From the NCBI GenBank assembly GCA_017744515.1, contig JAGIBF010000022.1, positions 1-64,000 of the forward strand: 64,000 bases of DNA. The letters are read 5' to 3'. Below are positions 16,165 through 25,483 of the stretch, in pieces. A program made the translations under genes and the position numbers. The number at the start of each line of letters is the position of its first letter. Position 1 is the stretch's first letter. The DNA is from Niastella sp. (lineage in GTDB: Bacteria; Bacteroidota; Bacteroidia; Chitinophagales; Chitinophagaceae). Below the pieces are notes generated by a model. The model made no database searches, was not told the origin of the DNA, and saw nothing but the letters and a program-made list of their open reading frames with translations.

Positions 16165-19100
16165 CTTGATTGTGCTTTTGGTGTGGCGAACATGTCTAAT
16201 ACTTTCAGCAGGGCGGCGATGACGCCGGCGGCAGCGCCGAGCCAGGCGATCAGGTTGTTGAATGCATCGCGCTGGGTGGTAAACAGGAACAGGCTTACTG
16301 CGGCTACCACAATGATCACCGGCAACTGGAACCTGTTCCAGCTATGACTCGGGTCTTCCTGTCCTCTTTGTACGCTGATCTCTTTCTTGTCTATTCTCAT
16401 CAGTATAAATCGCCGGAAGCTTTCATTCATGACACAGTAGCCTGTGGCGTTGTCATTGATCTTTAATATGCCCAGGGCGTGCAGGTTCTCTGCCACATCT
16501 TCGTTGCGACGGTTCATCAACTCATCGCAGGCTATATCGAACAGGGTGAGCTGATCATAGCTTGTAAGGGATTGCCAGAGGGACATGTAATAGTAATGTG
16601 CCAGTGTTTGAAGCTTCAGGCAAAAGACATCGAATTGCTCTTCTATGATCTTCTCCGGTGTTTTGTTGGCGGCCAGTCCTTCTTTTACCAGTTTCCTCAC
16701 CGGGCCGAGCGATTGGCGCACTGGCCCCAACAGGCTGTACAGGAATGCGCTGTGCTTGCATTCTTCGTTGAACTTTTGTTTGAGGATGGCAGTCAGGCGG
16801 TCAATGACGGCTTTGTTATCTTCGATGACAAGTTGCGGATGTGAGCTATCGGCTGCTCTCTCTTCGTATCGTTTTACGCTGTCGCTTTTTTGCATGTTCC
16901 ATTTGTGGTAGAACACCGTGAAGTTGCTCATCACATTGGCCCAGCGTGCAGACAGGTCTTCTTCTACTTTGCCGTCTTCTTTTTCCTGCCGCATTACCAT
17001 GTTGTCGAAATGACTGCCGGATGATATAACAACCCGTACCTGGCTATAGGATAGTAGTTGCTCCATACGCACCAGTTTTTCTTTCGACACCTCGAAGTCA
17101 TTCATCCTGTTGTCGAAATGCCGGAGGATCACGATCGTATCTTCGGAAGGTGTATTGGTTCCTTTGCCGAGCTCTTCTGTCATCGTTTTCCATTGGGATT
17201 CCAATGCGGGGCCTGCTTTGCCTCCTGATGCTATTTCGGCAAAGTCCAGCTCGTAATATTTTTTACCTGGTTTATCGAGTCCCAGTCCTTCGCGTATCTT
17301 TTCGTTTTTACCGCTGTTGATGATGCCCAGTATAAACATGTGGTTTGGCCCCAGGAAGAGGTGCTGCATGGCTACGAATGCATTGTCTATTACCTGCAAG
17401 GGTGAGGTGGCTGGTTTGTTGAAGAAGAATACGCGTTTGATCAACCCGTCTATCAGCCAACGCATGGCCGAGAGGAACATGAATGCAAATACGCCCAGCA
17501 ACAGTAACTGCATGATCATGGTTTTCCAGGGCTGGTGGAGAAACAGTCCGACTACGGTGTATAGTTTTTTTGCTACGAATATGCGCTGGTCTTTCCTTGC
17601 AAACGTGCCTGACCTGATGACATCGATCCGGAACTTCAGGGTATCTACGACTGCTGCATCCCAGGCAAATTTGCCTGCTGTGGTATCGCTCAGGTATTCT
17701 ATTCTTTTGGCATAGGAAGAGAAGGATGGTTTGATTGCTCCATAGAGGTTGGAGAAATGGGTATTCGTTTTTTTAAGTTCTCCGGTATATTTTTCCCAGG
17801 CTATGCTATCGGCCACGTAGTTGTGGTAAAAGGGGAAGTGATAGGAAAAGCGCGGGAAGGAATCGTGCCTGTAGAAGTCGAAGGGTTTCCTGCGCAGGAA
17901 GGTATTCATAAAGTCCAATTGCTGGTATTGGAGTACCAGCTTTTGTTCTTCGCGCAGGGAAAGGGTAAAGAAGAGTATGGTTGGTATGATGGCTGTGGCC
18001 AGCATAAAACCGTATACAGAACGATGGTACCAGCGTTTCAGCCGCTGGTCGTTGACTGGTTTTTCTCTATTGGGTATCAGGTAGCCGGAATGGTTGAACA
18101 GGAAGAGCAGCACCAGGAATATCACTTGTGTCAACAAAAACAGCCAGCCGCCTTCCGTGAGGTTGATCAGGAATATAAAGGCTGTTACAAAGTATACTAT
18201 TGCCAGTATCCATAGTGTGCCGGCTTCTTCTTTTATAAATTCTCTCATGGTTGCGGTGTCTCCGCTATCTTCTCTCTTTTTCCTCCAATCGCAAAAGTTG
18301 TACAGGCAGTAGGAATATACCACCATGATGTAGGTGAGTCCAATGGAGACGCCCAATAAATACAAACCGTCGGGCGCGCGGAAGAACAGGATAAATCCTA
18401 TTATGATGGCTGTGATGATCAGGAATGCGCGGGATACTTTTTTATAGGCTTCCGTACGGTGGAGCTTGGGCGCCAGCCAGATGAAGAATACCGCTTTGGA
18501 TAATGCCCTGAGGTTGACAATGCGGGTGACCAGTACCAACAGCAGGATGATGCCAATGTTGAGCAGCACCAGGATGGAGCTGGCGCTTACTATGTCGAGG
18601 TCCTGGTTCCAGATGTTTTCTTGGTTGTAAAAGGTAACGATGTAATAGGGCATTCCTTTTACCGGCAGCACATAGAAGCGCGTGCTGGTGCCGGAATAGC
18701 TGGCATCGAAATGTCCTGAGGCATTGGTATTGAGGAGCGAGCTCAACTTGAGGTCGTCATTGCATTCTTTGAGGAGGTTTTCGTTGAGGCTACGGTTGGG
18801 ATCGTTGTGGAATAGTACTTCTCCGTCTTCGTTGATCATGCAAAAGCCGTAGCCATAGGGCAATACCGGGTTGAATATCGAGCGCAGGGGTGCGTTCAAT
18901 GACACCACTTTTAGTTTGGACAGGTCTTTTTGGAGTTGTGCTTTTGTGGCGGAGTCTTTTATGCCCACTTCTTCAATCGCTTTGTCTATCTGGCTGCGGC
19001 GTGCTATGCTGACCAGTTTTTCTTCGGCCACCCAGGAGCTGATGGCCGTGAGGTAGTATTCGTCGGTGTCGTTGCGAAACATGGTACCGTTCATGACTGC

Positions 19101-20429
19101 CTGGAAGTAATCGCGCCTGCGCACGTTTACTTTGTGGGGCACCATGCTTTTATTGGTCCAGCGCATGATCTGCCGGCCGTTGGAGTCTGCCCAAATGATG
19201 TGTTCAAAATAGGGGTATTTCGTTCTGAGCCAGATGGCTTTGTGGGGTGACTGGTCCTCTCCTCTTATGCCGTTGCTTGTTCGCAGGACTTTATAGGTGG
19301 AATCTGCCGGGTTGTAATCATACAGATCGAGGTATGGCGTGGGTGTGGGACCTTGTCCTTTTCTTTCGCTGATGGCTTTTACCAATTCTTTCTCTCCCAG
19401 TTTTATCTCCTCCAATACGTCTTTTACTTCGTTGCGGAATATCTTCTGCATATCGGTGGCCAGGTCCTGCAGTCCTTTGTCTGATTGTGGTTTTATAAAG
19501 CCCCAATAGACGTACATATTGATCAGGATGATGGTGAGTATGGAGCCAAGGATATGTATAGACATCATCGAGTTGAGGACATCGCGTGCATTCAGGCGTT
19601 CGGCTCTGTTCATGAGGAATATCCTGAGCAATGGGAACATGAGGATGACCATAACGATGCCGAATACCAGCCACATGATGACGATGCCCATGATCTTCCT
19701 GCTTTGTGCGTCGTATTCTTCCTGGGGCATGTATCCCCCGATCACAAAATGGTGGGTGCCCTGCACTGTGAAGGGCAGCATGAAGAGCCGGTATTTCCTG
19801 CCGCCGGCTTCTACTACCTGTACTGTGCTGTATTCAGTAACTTTTTCTCCGGTGAGTGTATCGTTTACTTCGCGGCCTTTCCAGATAGCGGGGATCGTGT
19901 CGTGGGAGAGGTTGAGCTCATCGAATACCACGTTTTTGTCGTAGGCGAGGAAGTACTGGCGGAAGAGGTCTCTGCGCAGGAATGATTGTACAAACTCTTT
20001 TACCGGTGCGCCTGCGCGGGAGTCGCCTTTGTTGCCGGCGAAGACAATGTTCCAGTCATCTGTACGGGCTACCACTACGGCTTTACCGGAATCTTCTTTG
20101 CGGCCGTTGGTGATGCGCGTGAGACCATATTCTTTTATCAGGAGTGCCGTGTCGCGGCTGCCGAGCTGCCGGAGGGAGTCCATGTCCTGGAGGAAGTTCT
20201 GGCTGTTGCGTTCTGCGTATACATCGATCTTCTCGCGGATGTTGGTGCCGATGCTTTGGAGCCCGCGGAACGAACGGCCCAACAGGTCTCTCTTGTTGTT
20301 TTCGATGACGACGTTGGTGTAATAGAAGAAGGCTCCTGCGAGGAGGATAAGTGTAATGAATGCGGGTGCATAGCGACGGCCGAACTGGCCAATGGCATTG
20401 CTCAGTTTTGTACCTGAAATTGTAGGCAT
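16161..20429 (-). CDS. 1422-residue Cache-sensor membrane protein with cytoplasmic P-loop-like and winged-helix-like region
   Basis: I do not know a named family for this. Visible order: TM about 20-42; extracytoplasmic domain 43-245; two TMs (about 246-272, 289-313); a second extracytoplasmic region (about 320-645) with Cache-like features (YFEHIIWADSNGRQIMRWT, RRDYFQAVMNG, GFCMINEDGEVLFHNDP); a block of about seven TMs (650-850); a short periplasmic stretch; one TM (about 985-1010). The cytoplasmic region from 1031 begins with a degenerate P-loop (GIINSGKNEKI), then TIVILRHFDNRMND in Walker B position, a helical part and a winged-helix-like segment (LFDIACDELMNRR...LHALGILKIN...ESFRRFIL, about 1295-1345). 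Two TMs close the protein. Probably a ligand sensor driving an NTPase-like signalling module. It overlaps the convergent patatin gene by 4 bp. Confidence 0.75.
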   Translation of the reverse strand: MPTISGTKLSNAIGQFGRRYAPAFITLILLAGAFFYYTNVVIENNKRDLLGRSFRGLQSIGTNIREKIDVYAERNSQNFLQDMDSLRQLGSRDTALLIKEYGLTRITNGRKEDSGKAVVVARTDDWNIVFAGNKGDSRAGAPVKEFVQSFLRRDLFRQYFLAYDKNVVFDELNLSHDTIPAIWKGREVNDTLTGEKVTEYSTVQVVEAGGRKYRLFMLPFTVQGTHHFVIGGYMPQEEYDAQSRKIMGIVIMWLVFGIVMVILMFPLLRIFLMNRAERLNARDVLNSMMSIHILGSILTIILINMYVYWGFIKPQSDKGLQDLATDMQKIFRNEVKDVLEEIKLGEKELVKAISERKGQGPTPTPYLDLYDYNPADSTYKVLRTSNGIRGEDQSPHKAIWLRTKYPYFEHIIWADSNGRQIMRWTNKSMVPHKVNVRRRDYFQAVMNGTMFRNDTDEYYLTAISSWVAEEKLVSIARRSQIDKAIEEVGIKDSATKAQLQKDLSKLKVVSLNAPLRSIFNPVLPYGYGFCMINEDGEVLFHNDPNRSLNENLLKECNDDLKLSSLLNTNASGHFDASYSGTSTRFYVLPVKGMPYYIVTFYNQENIWNQDLDIVSASSILVLLNIGIILLLVLVTRIVNLRALSKAVFFIWLAPKLHRTEAYKKVSRAFLIITAIIIGFILFFRAPDGLYLLGVSIGLTYIMVVYSYCLYNFCDWRKKREDSGDTATMREFIKEEAGTLWILAIVYFVTAFIFLINLTEGGWLFLLTQVIFLVLLFLFNHSGYLIPNREKPVNDQRLKRWYHRSVYGFMLATAIIPTILFFTLSLREEQKLVLQYQQLDFMNTFLRRKPFDFYRHDSFPRFSYHFPFYHNYVADSIAWEKYTGELKKTNTHFSNLYGAIKPSFSSYAKRIEYLSDTTAGKFAWDAAVVDTLKFRIDVIRSGTFARKDQRIFVAKKLYTVVGLFLHQPWKTMIMQLLLLGVFAFMFLSAMRWLIDGLIKRVFFFNKPATSPLQVIDNAFVAMQHLFLGPNHMFILGIINSGKNEKIREGLGLDKPGKKYYELDFAEIASGGKAGPALESQWKTMTEELGKGTNTPSEDTIVILRHFDNRMNDFEVSKEKLVRMEQLLSYSQVRVVISSGSHFDNMVMRQEKEDGKVEEDLSARWANVMSNFTVFYHKWNMQKSDSVKRYEERAADSSHPQLVIEDNKAVIDRLTAILKQKFNEECKHSAFLYSLLGPVRQSLGPVRKLVKEGLAANKTPEKIIEEQFDVFCLKLQTLAHYYYMSLWQSLTSYDQLTLFDIACDELMNRRNEDVAENLHALGILKINDNATGYCVMNESFRRFILMRIDKKEISVQRGQEDPSHSWNRFQLPVIIVVAAVSLFLFTTQRDAFNNLIAWLGAAAGVIAALLKVLDMFATPKAQSS

Positions 20430-20530
20430 AGAATACCTGGTAAGTTTGATTAAACTTTATCACCGGTACGGAAGTAAAGGAAGATTTAAACAGAGCGGCG
20501 GGAAATGATGCCTGAAAGATAATGAATAAA

Positions 20531-20640
20531 AGGCAACGAGGCAATAAGGCATTGAGGCAACGAGCATTCTTCGACAGGCTTTCTTTAGCGTCCGGATAAC
20601 CTTTCGACGAGCTCAGGGCTTCGACAGGCTCAGCCTGACA
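20531..20640. repeat. Octamer micro-array followed by REP-like repeats
   Basis: AGGCAACG AGGCAATA AGGCATTG AGGCAACG repeats every 8 bp at about 20531-20565. It is followed by a partial REP-like copy (about 20568-20580), a diverged copy (20601-20619) and a GCTTCGACAGGCTCAGCC variant to 20640. Confidence 0.65.
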
Positions 20641-20648
20641 AAGAACAG

Positions 20649-21701
20649 CTATGGGCTGCTGTGGGCTTTTACGAAGTCGCTTACGAGGTAGCTTACGAGT
20701 TTGCCGGTGGTTTCGTCTTTGCGGCCATCGGATAGCTGAGCGGCTCCTTCACAGATGTGGAGGTATGCGGCATCGCAGTCGATGCCTGTGAAATTGAGGT
20801 ATTGCCGTGCATGGAGCGTCAGTATGCCTGCAGGGGTAACGGCGCTCGACAGGGTATGCTCGATACAATCGAGGTCGAGCTCGATGCCTGTATAGTTGTC
20901 GCCTGTGAAACCTGTGGCATGGGCCACTGCCTGTATGAAGTTGCGCTTCTCGTGCACAAATATGTCTTCATAGGTGATGAAGTCCATAAACGGGTTGTTG
21001 ACGATGTCCAGCCAAACGTTCTGGGGGAGGTAGTTTTCGTGTAGCCCTATTACGCAGTATTTCTGCAGGTAGCCGTCTTCTTCGGCATAGCGGAAGCCGT
21101 TGCCGCTGTGGCGGCCTTCGGCAGGCCGGAAGTCGGCATGGGCATCGAGGTTGATGCAGTTGATCTGTGCCAGGGGCAGCAGTCCGGCTTTGTGTAATCC
21201 TTTGGCTGCGCCTTTGATAAGTGGGTAGGCATTGTTGTGGCCTCCTCCTATTACAATGGGTAGTTTTTTATGGGCTGTGATCAATTTGATCAGTTCTTCT
21301 ACTTCTTCATCGATGGTGATGACCGCATGGCGGTAGGCATCAACTTTTTCTTCGGCGCCGGCGGCGTTCTGTTCTATCAGGTACTTCAGATCGCCAAAGT
21401 CGAAGTGTCCCAGGAGTAATATGTCATCGCCCAACAAGAAATCGTTGCTTTGGATATTGAGGAAGGATGTGAGGAATGGTACCCAAATAGAGTCAGTGCC
21501 TCCTACCCCATAATTGGCGCGTACGCCTATGTCTTCCGGGATGCCTATGAGCACATACTTAACTGTCGATTGTGCAAGGGATACTTCGAGGTGTTCCTTG
21601 TCCGCAATGACTTGTATGCTTTCGCCCAGCCTGGTCTCGAACTTTCGCAGACGGGTCAGGGACAGTATATCTTGTTTGTTGTAGTATTTGAAGTGTTTCA
21701 T
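20649..21701 (-). CDS. hutG: Formimidoylglutamase (arginase family)
   Basis: 350 residues of the ureohydrolase fold. Mn-binding signatures are visible: GGGHNNAYP (about 152), NLDAHADFRP (about 185) and ELDLDCIEH (about 272). It hydrolyses N-formimidoyl-glutamate to glutamate and formamide, the last step of histidine degradation. The assignment as hutG rather than arginase or agmatinase rests on the divergent motifs (GGGHNN instead of GGDHS) and on hutI, hutU and hutH being nearby on the same strand. It is separated from hutI by an unrelated membrane-protein gene and repeats, so it is probably not in one transcript with it. Confidence 0.87.
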   Translation of the reverse strand: MKHFKYYNKQDILSLTRLRKFETRLGESIQVIADKEHLEVSLAQSTVKYVLIGIPEDIGVRANYGVGGTDSIWVPFLTSFLNIQSNDFLLGDDILLLGHFDFGDLKYLIEQNAAGAEEKVDAYRHAVITIDEEVEELIKLITAHKKLPIVIGGGHNNAYPLIKGAAKGLHKAGLLPLAQINCINLDAHADFRPAEGRHSGNGFRYAEEDGYLQKYCVIGLHENYLPQNVWLDIVNNPFMDFITYEDIFVHEKRNFIQAVAHATGFTGDNYTGIELDLDCIEHTLSSAVTPAGILTLHARQYLNFTGIDCDAAYLHICEGAAQLSDGRKDETTGKLVSYLVSDFVKAHSSP

Positions 21702-21705
21702 GCTT

Positions 21706-21784
21706 TGAGAATTTAGAATACAGAATCCAGAATTCAGAATCCAGAATTAGGCTTCGAAAGCCCTTCGACAAGCTCAGGGTGACA
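21706..21784. repeat. AGAATYN heptamer array plus one REP-like copy
   Basis: AGAATTT AGAATAC AGAATCC AGAATTC AGAATCC AGAATTA, period 7, directly before the hutG start. One REP-like unit follows at 21761-21784. Confidence 0.65.
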
Positions 21785-21799
21785 ATACTTAGGGTGATA

Positions 21800-23815
21800 T
21801 TATGATGTCAATCTTCTTCTCGGTCTGAAAAAGTCTAAGGGGTGGGAACGGAAGTACTTCCACAAGATACTCAGGAAGCCGGGATAATCGCGCAACTTGA
21901 TGCCTCTGGAGCGTACTGCCACAATGAATGCCAATGAAAAGCTCACCAGAAAGTTCAGGAAGCCGATGCCTAATACGCCTGCTACCACAATGGCCATGTA
22001 GCTGAAAGATACATTATTCCAGCCTACGCCATACAATCCGATGGAGGTATTGGCGGCGGCGATGGTAATGTGGCGGATATCGAAGCCTATGCCGAAGAGG
22101 TCGCCGGCCGTGGTGGCCATGCCCAGGAAAAAGCCGAGGGTGACGTTTCCGGCTAAGCTGCCTGCGTGTCCGTCGACATAATTGGCGATGCGTTGTAAGC
22201 GTACGCGGGAGGTGTACTGGCGCAGCAAAGGGTGTTCTACCAGCCGTGTGCCTATACGCCCATAGTTTACTTTGTTTTGTACGTATCCTGCGATGATGCC
22301 GCTCAGAAACAGGAATATGCCTGTATTGCAGGCGTAAAGCAGGGACAGGCTATGCCAGGGGTGCTGAGCTTCCAACATTTTTATGGCAGCATCTCCTCCT
22401 ACCATTGGTTTGCCGAAGCAAATGTCGTAGAGCCAGGCCAGCAGGAAGGTGACCGGAAATACAACGATGAGGTTGCCCACAAAGGAGGCAATCTGGCTGC
22501 GGGATATTTTCGATACGGTGACGGCGAGGTTGTAGAGGTTGGGGGTATTATCGCCTTTTCGCGTGTCGAGCGAACTGGCTACTGCGCTGGCTGTAAATGC
22601 CGGCTGCTTCGTGGCCAGGGTTGCTTTTGTTTCTTCTATGGCCACAAAGCCCAGGCTATAGTTGACGCTGTAGGTGAACCCATGCCAGAAGGGGGCCATG
22701 TGTATCTTACCCAACAGGACTTTGAACATCGCTACAAAGCAAACGATGAGCCCGCCCCACATGGCGCTCGCTATCATCTGAAAGTATTCGAGTGGCGAAG
22801 AGGTAATGTATTTGTTGCCTTTCTTGCCTTTGTGCTCTGCTATCTGGTAGGCAAGGTAGCCCGTGGTTTGTGAGAGGAATTCCCACAAGCTGTTTTTGCG
22901 GTTCTCATTTCTGATGGCGGTTATGAACAGACTGGCCAACCGGGAGGTATCCATCTTATCGTCGAGGTCCACGATGTCCAGCACCAGCTGCATGCGTTCC
23001 AGCTTTTGTTCCAACTGGAAGAGGATAAAGGTTTGTGAGAGGCTGGCGCCGCGTTCGGCCGTCTGGTCGCGGATGTATTGTACTACTTGTCTATCTTCTT
23101 CAAACACCGCTTTTATGCGCTCCAACAAGGCTATTATTTCTTCTTTGGAACCGTTGTTGAGGAGCAGTTCTTTCAGCTCGTACACCAGGTATTGTTGTAC
23201 GGCAAAGGGATTGTCTGTTTGCGGATGTTTGAATGGCGCGTTGTGCACGATCGCACTCTCCCATCCCAGCTGTGCCACACCTGCTGATAATATTTGCAGG
23301 GCCACGAGTGCCTGCCGGGTGATGACCGGCTCGCGACCCTGAAATGAGAGGCCAATGGCATCGAAGAACTGTACCCACCGGGCATGGCCGATCTCTTCAA
23401 CCCATTCGTAATCGTCTTTGCGATAGAAGATGCGGTCGAGCAGGTAGAGGAAATCGTTTGGGTCCTGCAGGGCTGGCAGGAATTTATGTTTGAGGCGTGC
23501 GTATAGTTCACGGCCTGCTCCGCGGGACACCGTGATGCCGCTTTCCGTGAGCAAGGGCAGCAGGTTGCTGTTGATGAGTTGTGCGAGGACGGCTGTACGC
23601 AGCTCAGTCAATATTGCCGGATGGTTCTGCAGGAGTTGCAGGGATCTGGCAAAGTTTTGTACAGATTCTTCCTGCGCGCTGGTGCGTGGACGAATGAGCT
23701 GGAAAAAGGTGACCAAATAATCTAATGCGCCTTCACGGTCTTTGATGCTGACCGTGGGTCGTTTCTCCAGGAACTGGGCAAATGGATCTATTTTCTTTTT
23801 CTTTCTAATCTTCAT
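21800..23815 (-). CDS. Gcr-like 'site-specific recombinase' family membrane protein
   Basis: 671 residues from ATG 23815 (MKIRKKKKIDPFAQF); an upstream in-frame start at 23866 lies in a hairpin repeat and is rejected. The N-terminal ~330 residues are soluble and helical (EEDRQVVQYIRDQTAERGASLSQTFILFQLEQKLERM). The C-terminal half has about seven TM segments (e.g. MIASAMWGGLIVCFVAMFKVLL, NLIVVFPVTFLLAWLYDI, FLNFLVSFSLAFIVAV). This matches the PF10136-type family named after gonococcal Gcr. The name is probably misleading: there is no serine or tyrosine recombinase motif, and the TM content argues for an envelope function. It sits between hutG and hutI without obvious metabolic linkage. Confidence 0.75.
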   Translation of the reverse strand: MKIRKKKKIDPFAQFLEKRPTVSIKDREGALDYLVTFFQLIRPRTSAQEESVQNFARSLQLLQNHPAILTELRTAVLAQLINSNLLPLLTESGITVSRGAGRELYARLKHKFLPALQDPNDFLYLLDRIFYRKDDYEWVEEIGHARWVQFFDAIGLSFQGREPVITRQALVALQILSAGVAQLGWESAIVHNAPFKHPQTDNPFAVQQYLVYELKELLLNNGSKEEIIALLERIKAVFEEDRQVVQYIRDQTAERGASLSQTFILFQLEQKLERMQLVLDIVDLDDKMDTSRLASLFITAIRNENRKNSLWEFLSQTTGYLAYQIAEHKGKKGNKYITSSPLEYFQMIASAMWGGLIVCFVAMFKVLLGKIHMAPFWHGFTYSVNYSLGFVAIEETKATLATKQPAFTASAVASSLDTRKGDNTPNLYNLAVTVSKISRSQIASFVGNLIVVFPVTFLLAWLYDICFGKPMVGGDAAIKMLEAQHPWHSLSLLYACNTGIFLFLSGIIAGYVQNKVNYGRIGTRLVEHPLLRQYTSRVRLQRIANYVDGHAGSLAGNVTLGFFLGMATTAGDLFGIGFDIRHITIAAANTSIGLYGVGWNNVSFSYMAIVVAGVLGIGFLNFLVSFSLAFIVAVRSRGIKLRDYPGFLSILWKYFRSHPLDFFRPRRRLTS

Positions 23816-23841
23816 TCGTATAATATTCGCGTGTTTTGTGC

Positions 23842-23909
23842 GACTCCCTAAAGGGGTCGAAGGCAATACGCAATCTTAGGCTACACAGCTGTTGCCCCTA
23901 AAGGGGCAA
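23842..23909. repeat. Pair of CTAAAG-loop hairpins
   Basis: GACTCCCTAAAGGGGTC at 23842-23858 and TTGCCCCTAAAGGGGCAA at 23892-23909, joined by 33 nt. A related pair lies at 25326-25378. Confidence 0.5.
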
Positions 23910-23923
23910 GAAAACTCTTTTGG

Positions 23924-24015
23924 CCCTTCGACAAGCTCAGGGTGACAAAACCGACAACCCTTCGACAAGCTCAGGGTGACACAACCGACATCCTTCGACA
24001 GGCTCAGGGTGACAT
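23924..24015. repeat. REP-like tandem array (3 copies)
   Basis: CCCTTCGACAAGCTCAGG units at 23924, 23958 and 23991 with locus-specific linkers containing AACCGACA, in the 233-bp gap between hutI and the Gcr-like gene. Confidence 0.85.
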
Positions 24016-24048
24016 GCTGAGTTGACACTATTAATGAATATACAACAT

Positions 24049-25290
24049 TTATATCCAGGCTCCTTTTATCATTACTTTATCAATGAGGTTGGAGCCGAAG
24101 GCGTAAGGCAGGTAAGCGAGTGAAGGGATTGGTTTTGTAATGATCAGGTTGGCTTTTTTGCCAACGGTGATACTGCCCAACTCCTGCCCCAATTCCATAG
24201 CATAGGCTCCGTTGAGGGTGGCTGCATTGATGGCTTCTTCGGGCAGCATTTTCATTTGTATGCAGCTCATGGCCACCACCAGGTTCATATTTCCGCTGGG
24301 CGATGAGCCGGGATTGAAGTCGGAAGCCAATGCAATAGCGCATCCTGCATCGATCAATGCACGCGCCGGCTGCATTGGCATGCGCAGGAAAAAGGCTGCT
24401 GTGGGTAACAGGGTACCAATCGTATCGGCATTCGCCAACGTTTTGACAGCTGCTTCGTCCATTGTTTCGAGGTGATCCACGCTGACAGCGCCCAACTTGA
24501 CGCCTACCTGTGTGCCACCGGACAGGTTCAGCTGGTTGGCGTGTATTTTCGGTTTCAACCCTACTGCCATGCCTGCCCTGCAAATGGTTTCTGTTTCCCC
24601 GGGTGAGAAGAATCCTTCTTCACAAAAGACATCGATGTAATCGGCCAGTTCTTCTCTTGCGATCACCGGCAGCATATCGTTTATGATGCTATCAATATAT
24701 CCCTGGTGGTTGTTCTTGTACTCCTGTGGGTAGGTATGGGCGCCGAGGAAGGTTGCTTTGATGGATAGTGATGAATGTTCTTTCAGTTTTTTGATCACGC
24801 GCAGCATTTTCAATTCTCCTTCGACTGTAAGACCGTAGCCGCTTTTTATTTCGATGGCACCTGTGCCCAGTTTGCTCAACTCTTCCAGCCGCTGCCATGC
24901 CTGGGTGAACAGGGTATCTTCTGAGGCGTCATTGAGCTTACGGGCCGAGTTCAATATGCCACCGCCTTTGGCGGCTATGCCGGCATAGCTCATGCCTTTG
25001 ATCTTGTATACGAATTCTTCTTCGCGGCTGGCGGCAAATACCGTGTGGGTGTGGCTGTCGCACCAGGCGGGGAGTATAAAAGCGCCTTTGGCGTCGATAG
25101 CAGTCGGGAGTCGAGAGTTCAGAGTCGAGAGTTCGTTCATGGGGCCGTAGCCGGCAATGGTATCGTCTTCTATCAACAGATAAGCATTGTCTATGCAGGG
25201 TAGTGTGGCCAGTTCGCTGCCACGCAGCAAGTTGCTGTGTTGGCGAACATTGACAAGTTGTTTGATATTGGTAATGAGTGTTGCCGACAT
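24049..25290 (-). CDS. hutI: Imidazolonepropionase
   Basis: 413 residues of the amidohydrolase superfamily. Metal ligands are recognisable in CDSHTHTVFA (about 78), HANQLNLSGG (about 250) and ALASDFNPGS (about 323). It opens the imidazolone ring of 4-imidazolone-5-propionate to N-formimidoyl-glutamate, the third step of histidine degradation, between hutU and hutG. Length is normal for the family. Residues about 53-66 (ELSTLNSRLPT) are encoded by a GAGTCGA heptamer array (25101-25137), an in-frame insertion of intergenic-type repeat into a surface region. A near-consensus -7 element (TACTTTAG) lies about 20 bp upstream. Confidence 0.93.
   Translation of the reverse strand: MSATLITNIKQLVNVRQHSNLLRGSELATLPCIDNAYLLIEDDTIAGYGPMNELSTLNSRLPTAIDAKGAFILPAWCDSHTHTVFAASREEEFVYKIKGMSYAGIAAKGGGILNSARKLNDASEDTLFTQAWQRLEELSKLGTGAIEIKSGYGLTVEGELKMLRVIKKLKEHSSLSIKATFLGAHTYPQEYKNNHQGYIDSIINDMLPVIAREELADYIDVFCEEGFFSPGETETICRAGMAVGLKPKIHANQLNLSGGTQVGVKLGAVSVDHLETMDEAAVKTLANADTIGTLLPTAAFFLRMPMQPARALIDAGCAIALASDFNPGSSPSGNMNLVVAMSCIQMKMLPEEAINAATLNGAYAMELGQELGSITVGKKANLIITKPIPSLAYLPYAFGSNLIDKVMIKGAWI
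25101..25137. repeat. Heptamer micro-array inside hutI
   Basis: GAGTYRR units (GAGTCGA, GAGTTCA) with period 7 lie within the coding sequence and keep the frame open over 37 bp. Confidence 0.6.
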
Positions 25291-25406
25291 TGATGGCCAT
25301 TTGATTGGGCACTAAAGTAAGTCAATTGGGCTAAAGCCCAAATGGGTGTGAAGCATTTGTGTCCCGGCCCTAAAGGGCAATTCCGTTTGCTTCGTCAGGC
25401 AAGGTC

Positions 25407-25443
25407 AGAAAAAAATTGGCCAGGCTACTTGCATAGCCTGGCC
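25407..25443 (-). terminator. Intrinsic terminator of the carbonic anhydrase gene
   Basis: On the minus strand GGCCAGGCTA-TGCAAG-TAGCCTGGCC is a perfect 10-bp stem followed by AATTTTTTTC. Confidence 0.85.
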
Positions 25444-25483
25444 GGTGTTCTATTTCTCGTGAGTCTAAAAAAACCTTTAATGA

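Noticed and set aside
21800-23815. Site-specific recombinase as evidence of a mobile element
   Set aside because: The family name is historical; the protein is polytopic and has no catalytic recombinase motif, attachment sites or cargo.
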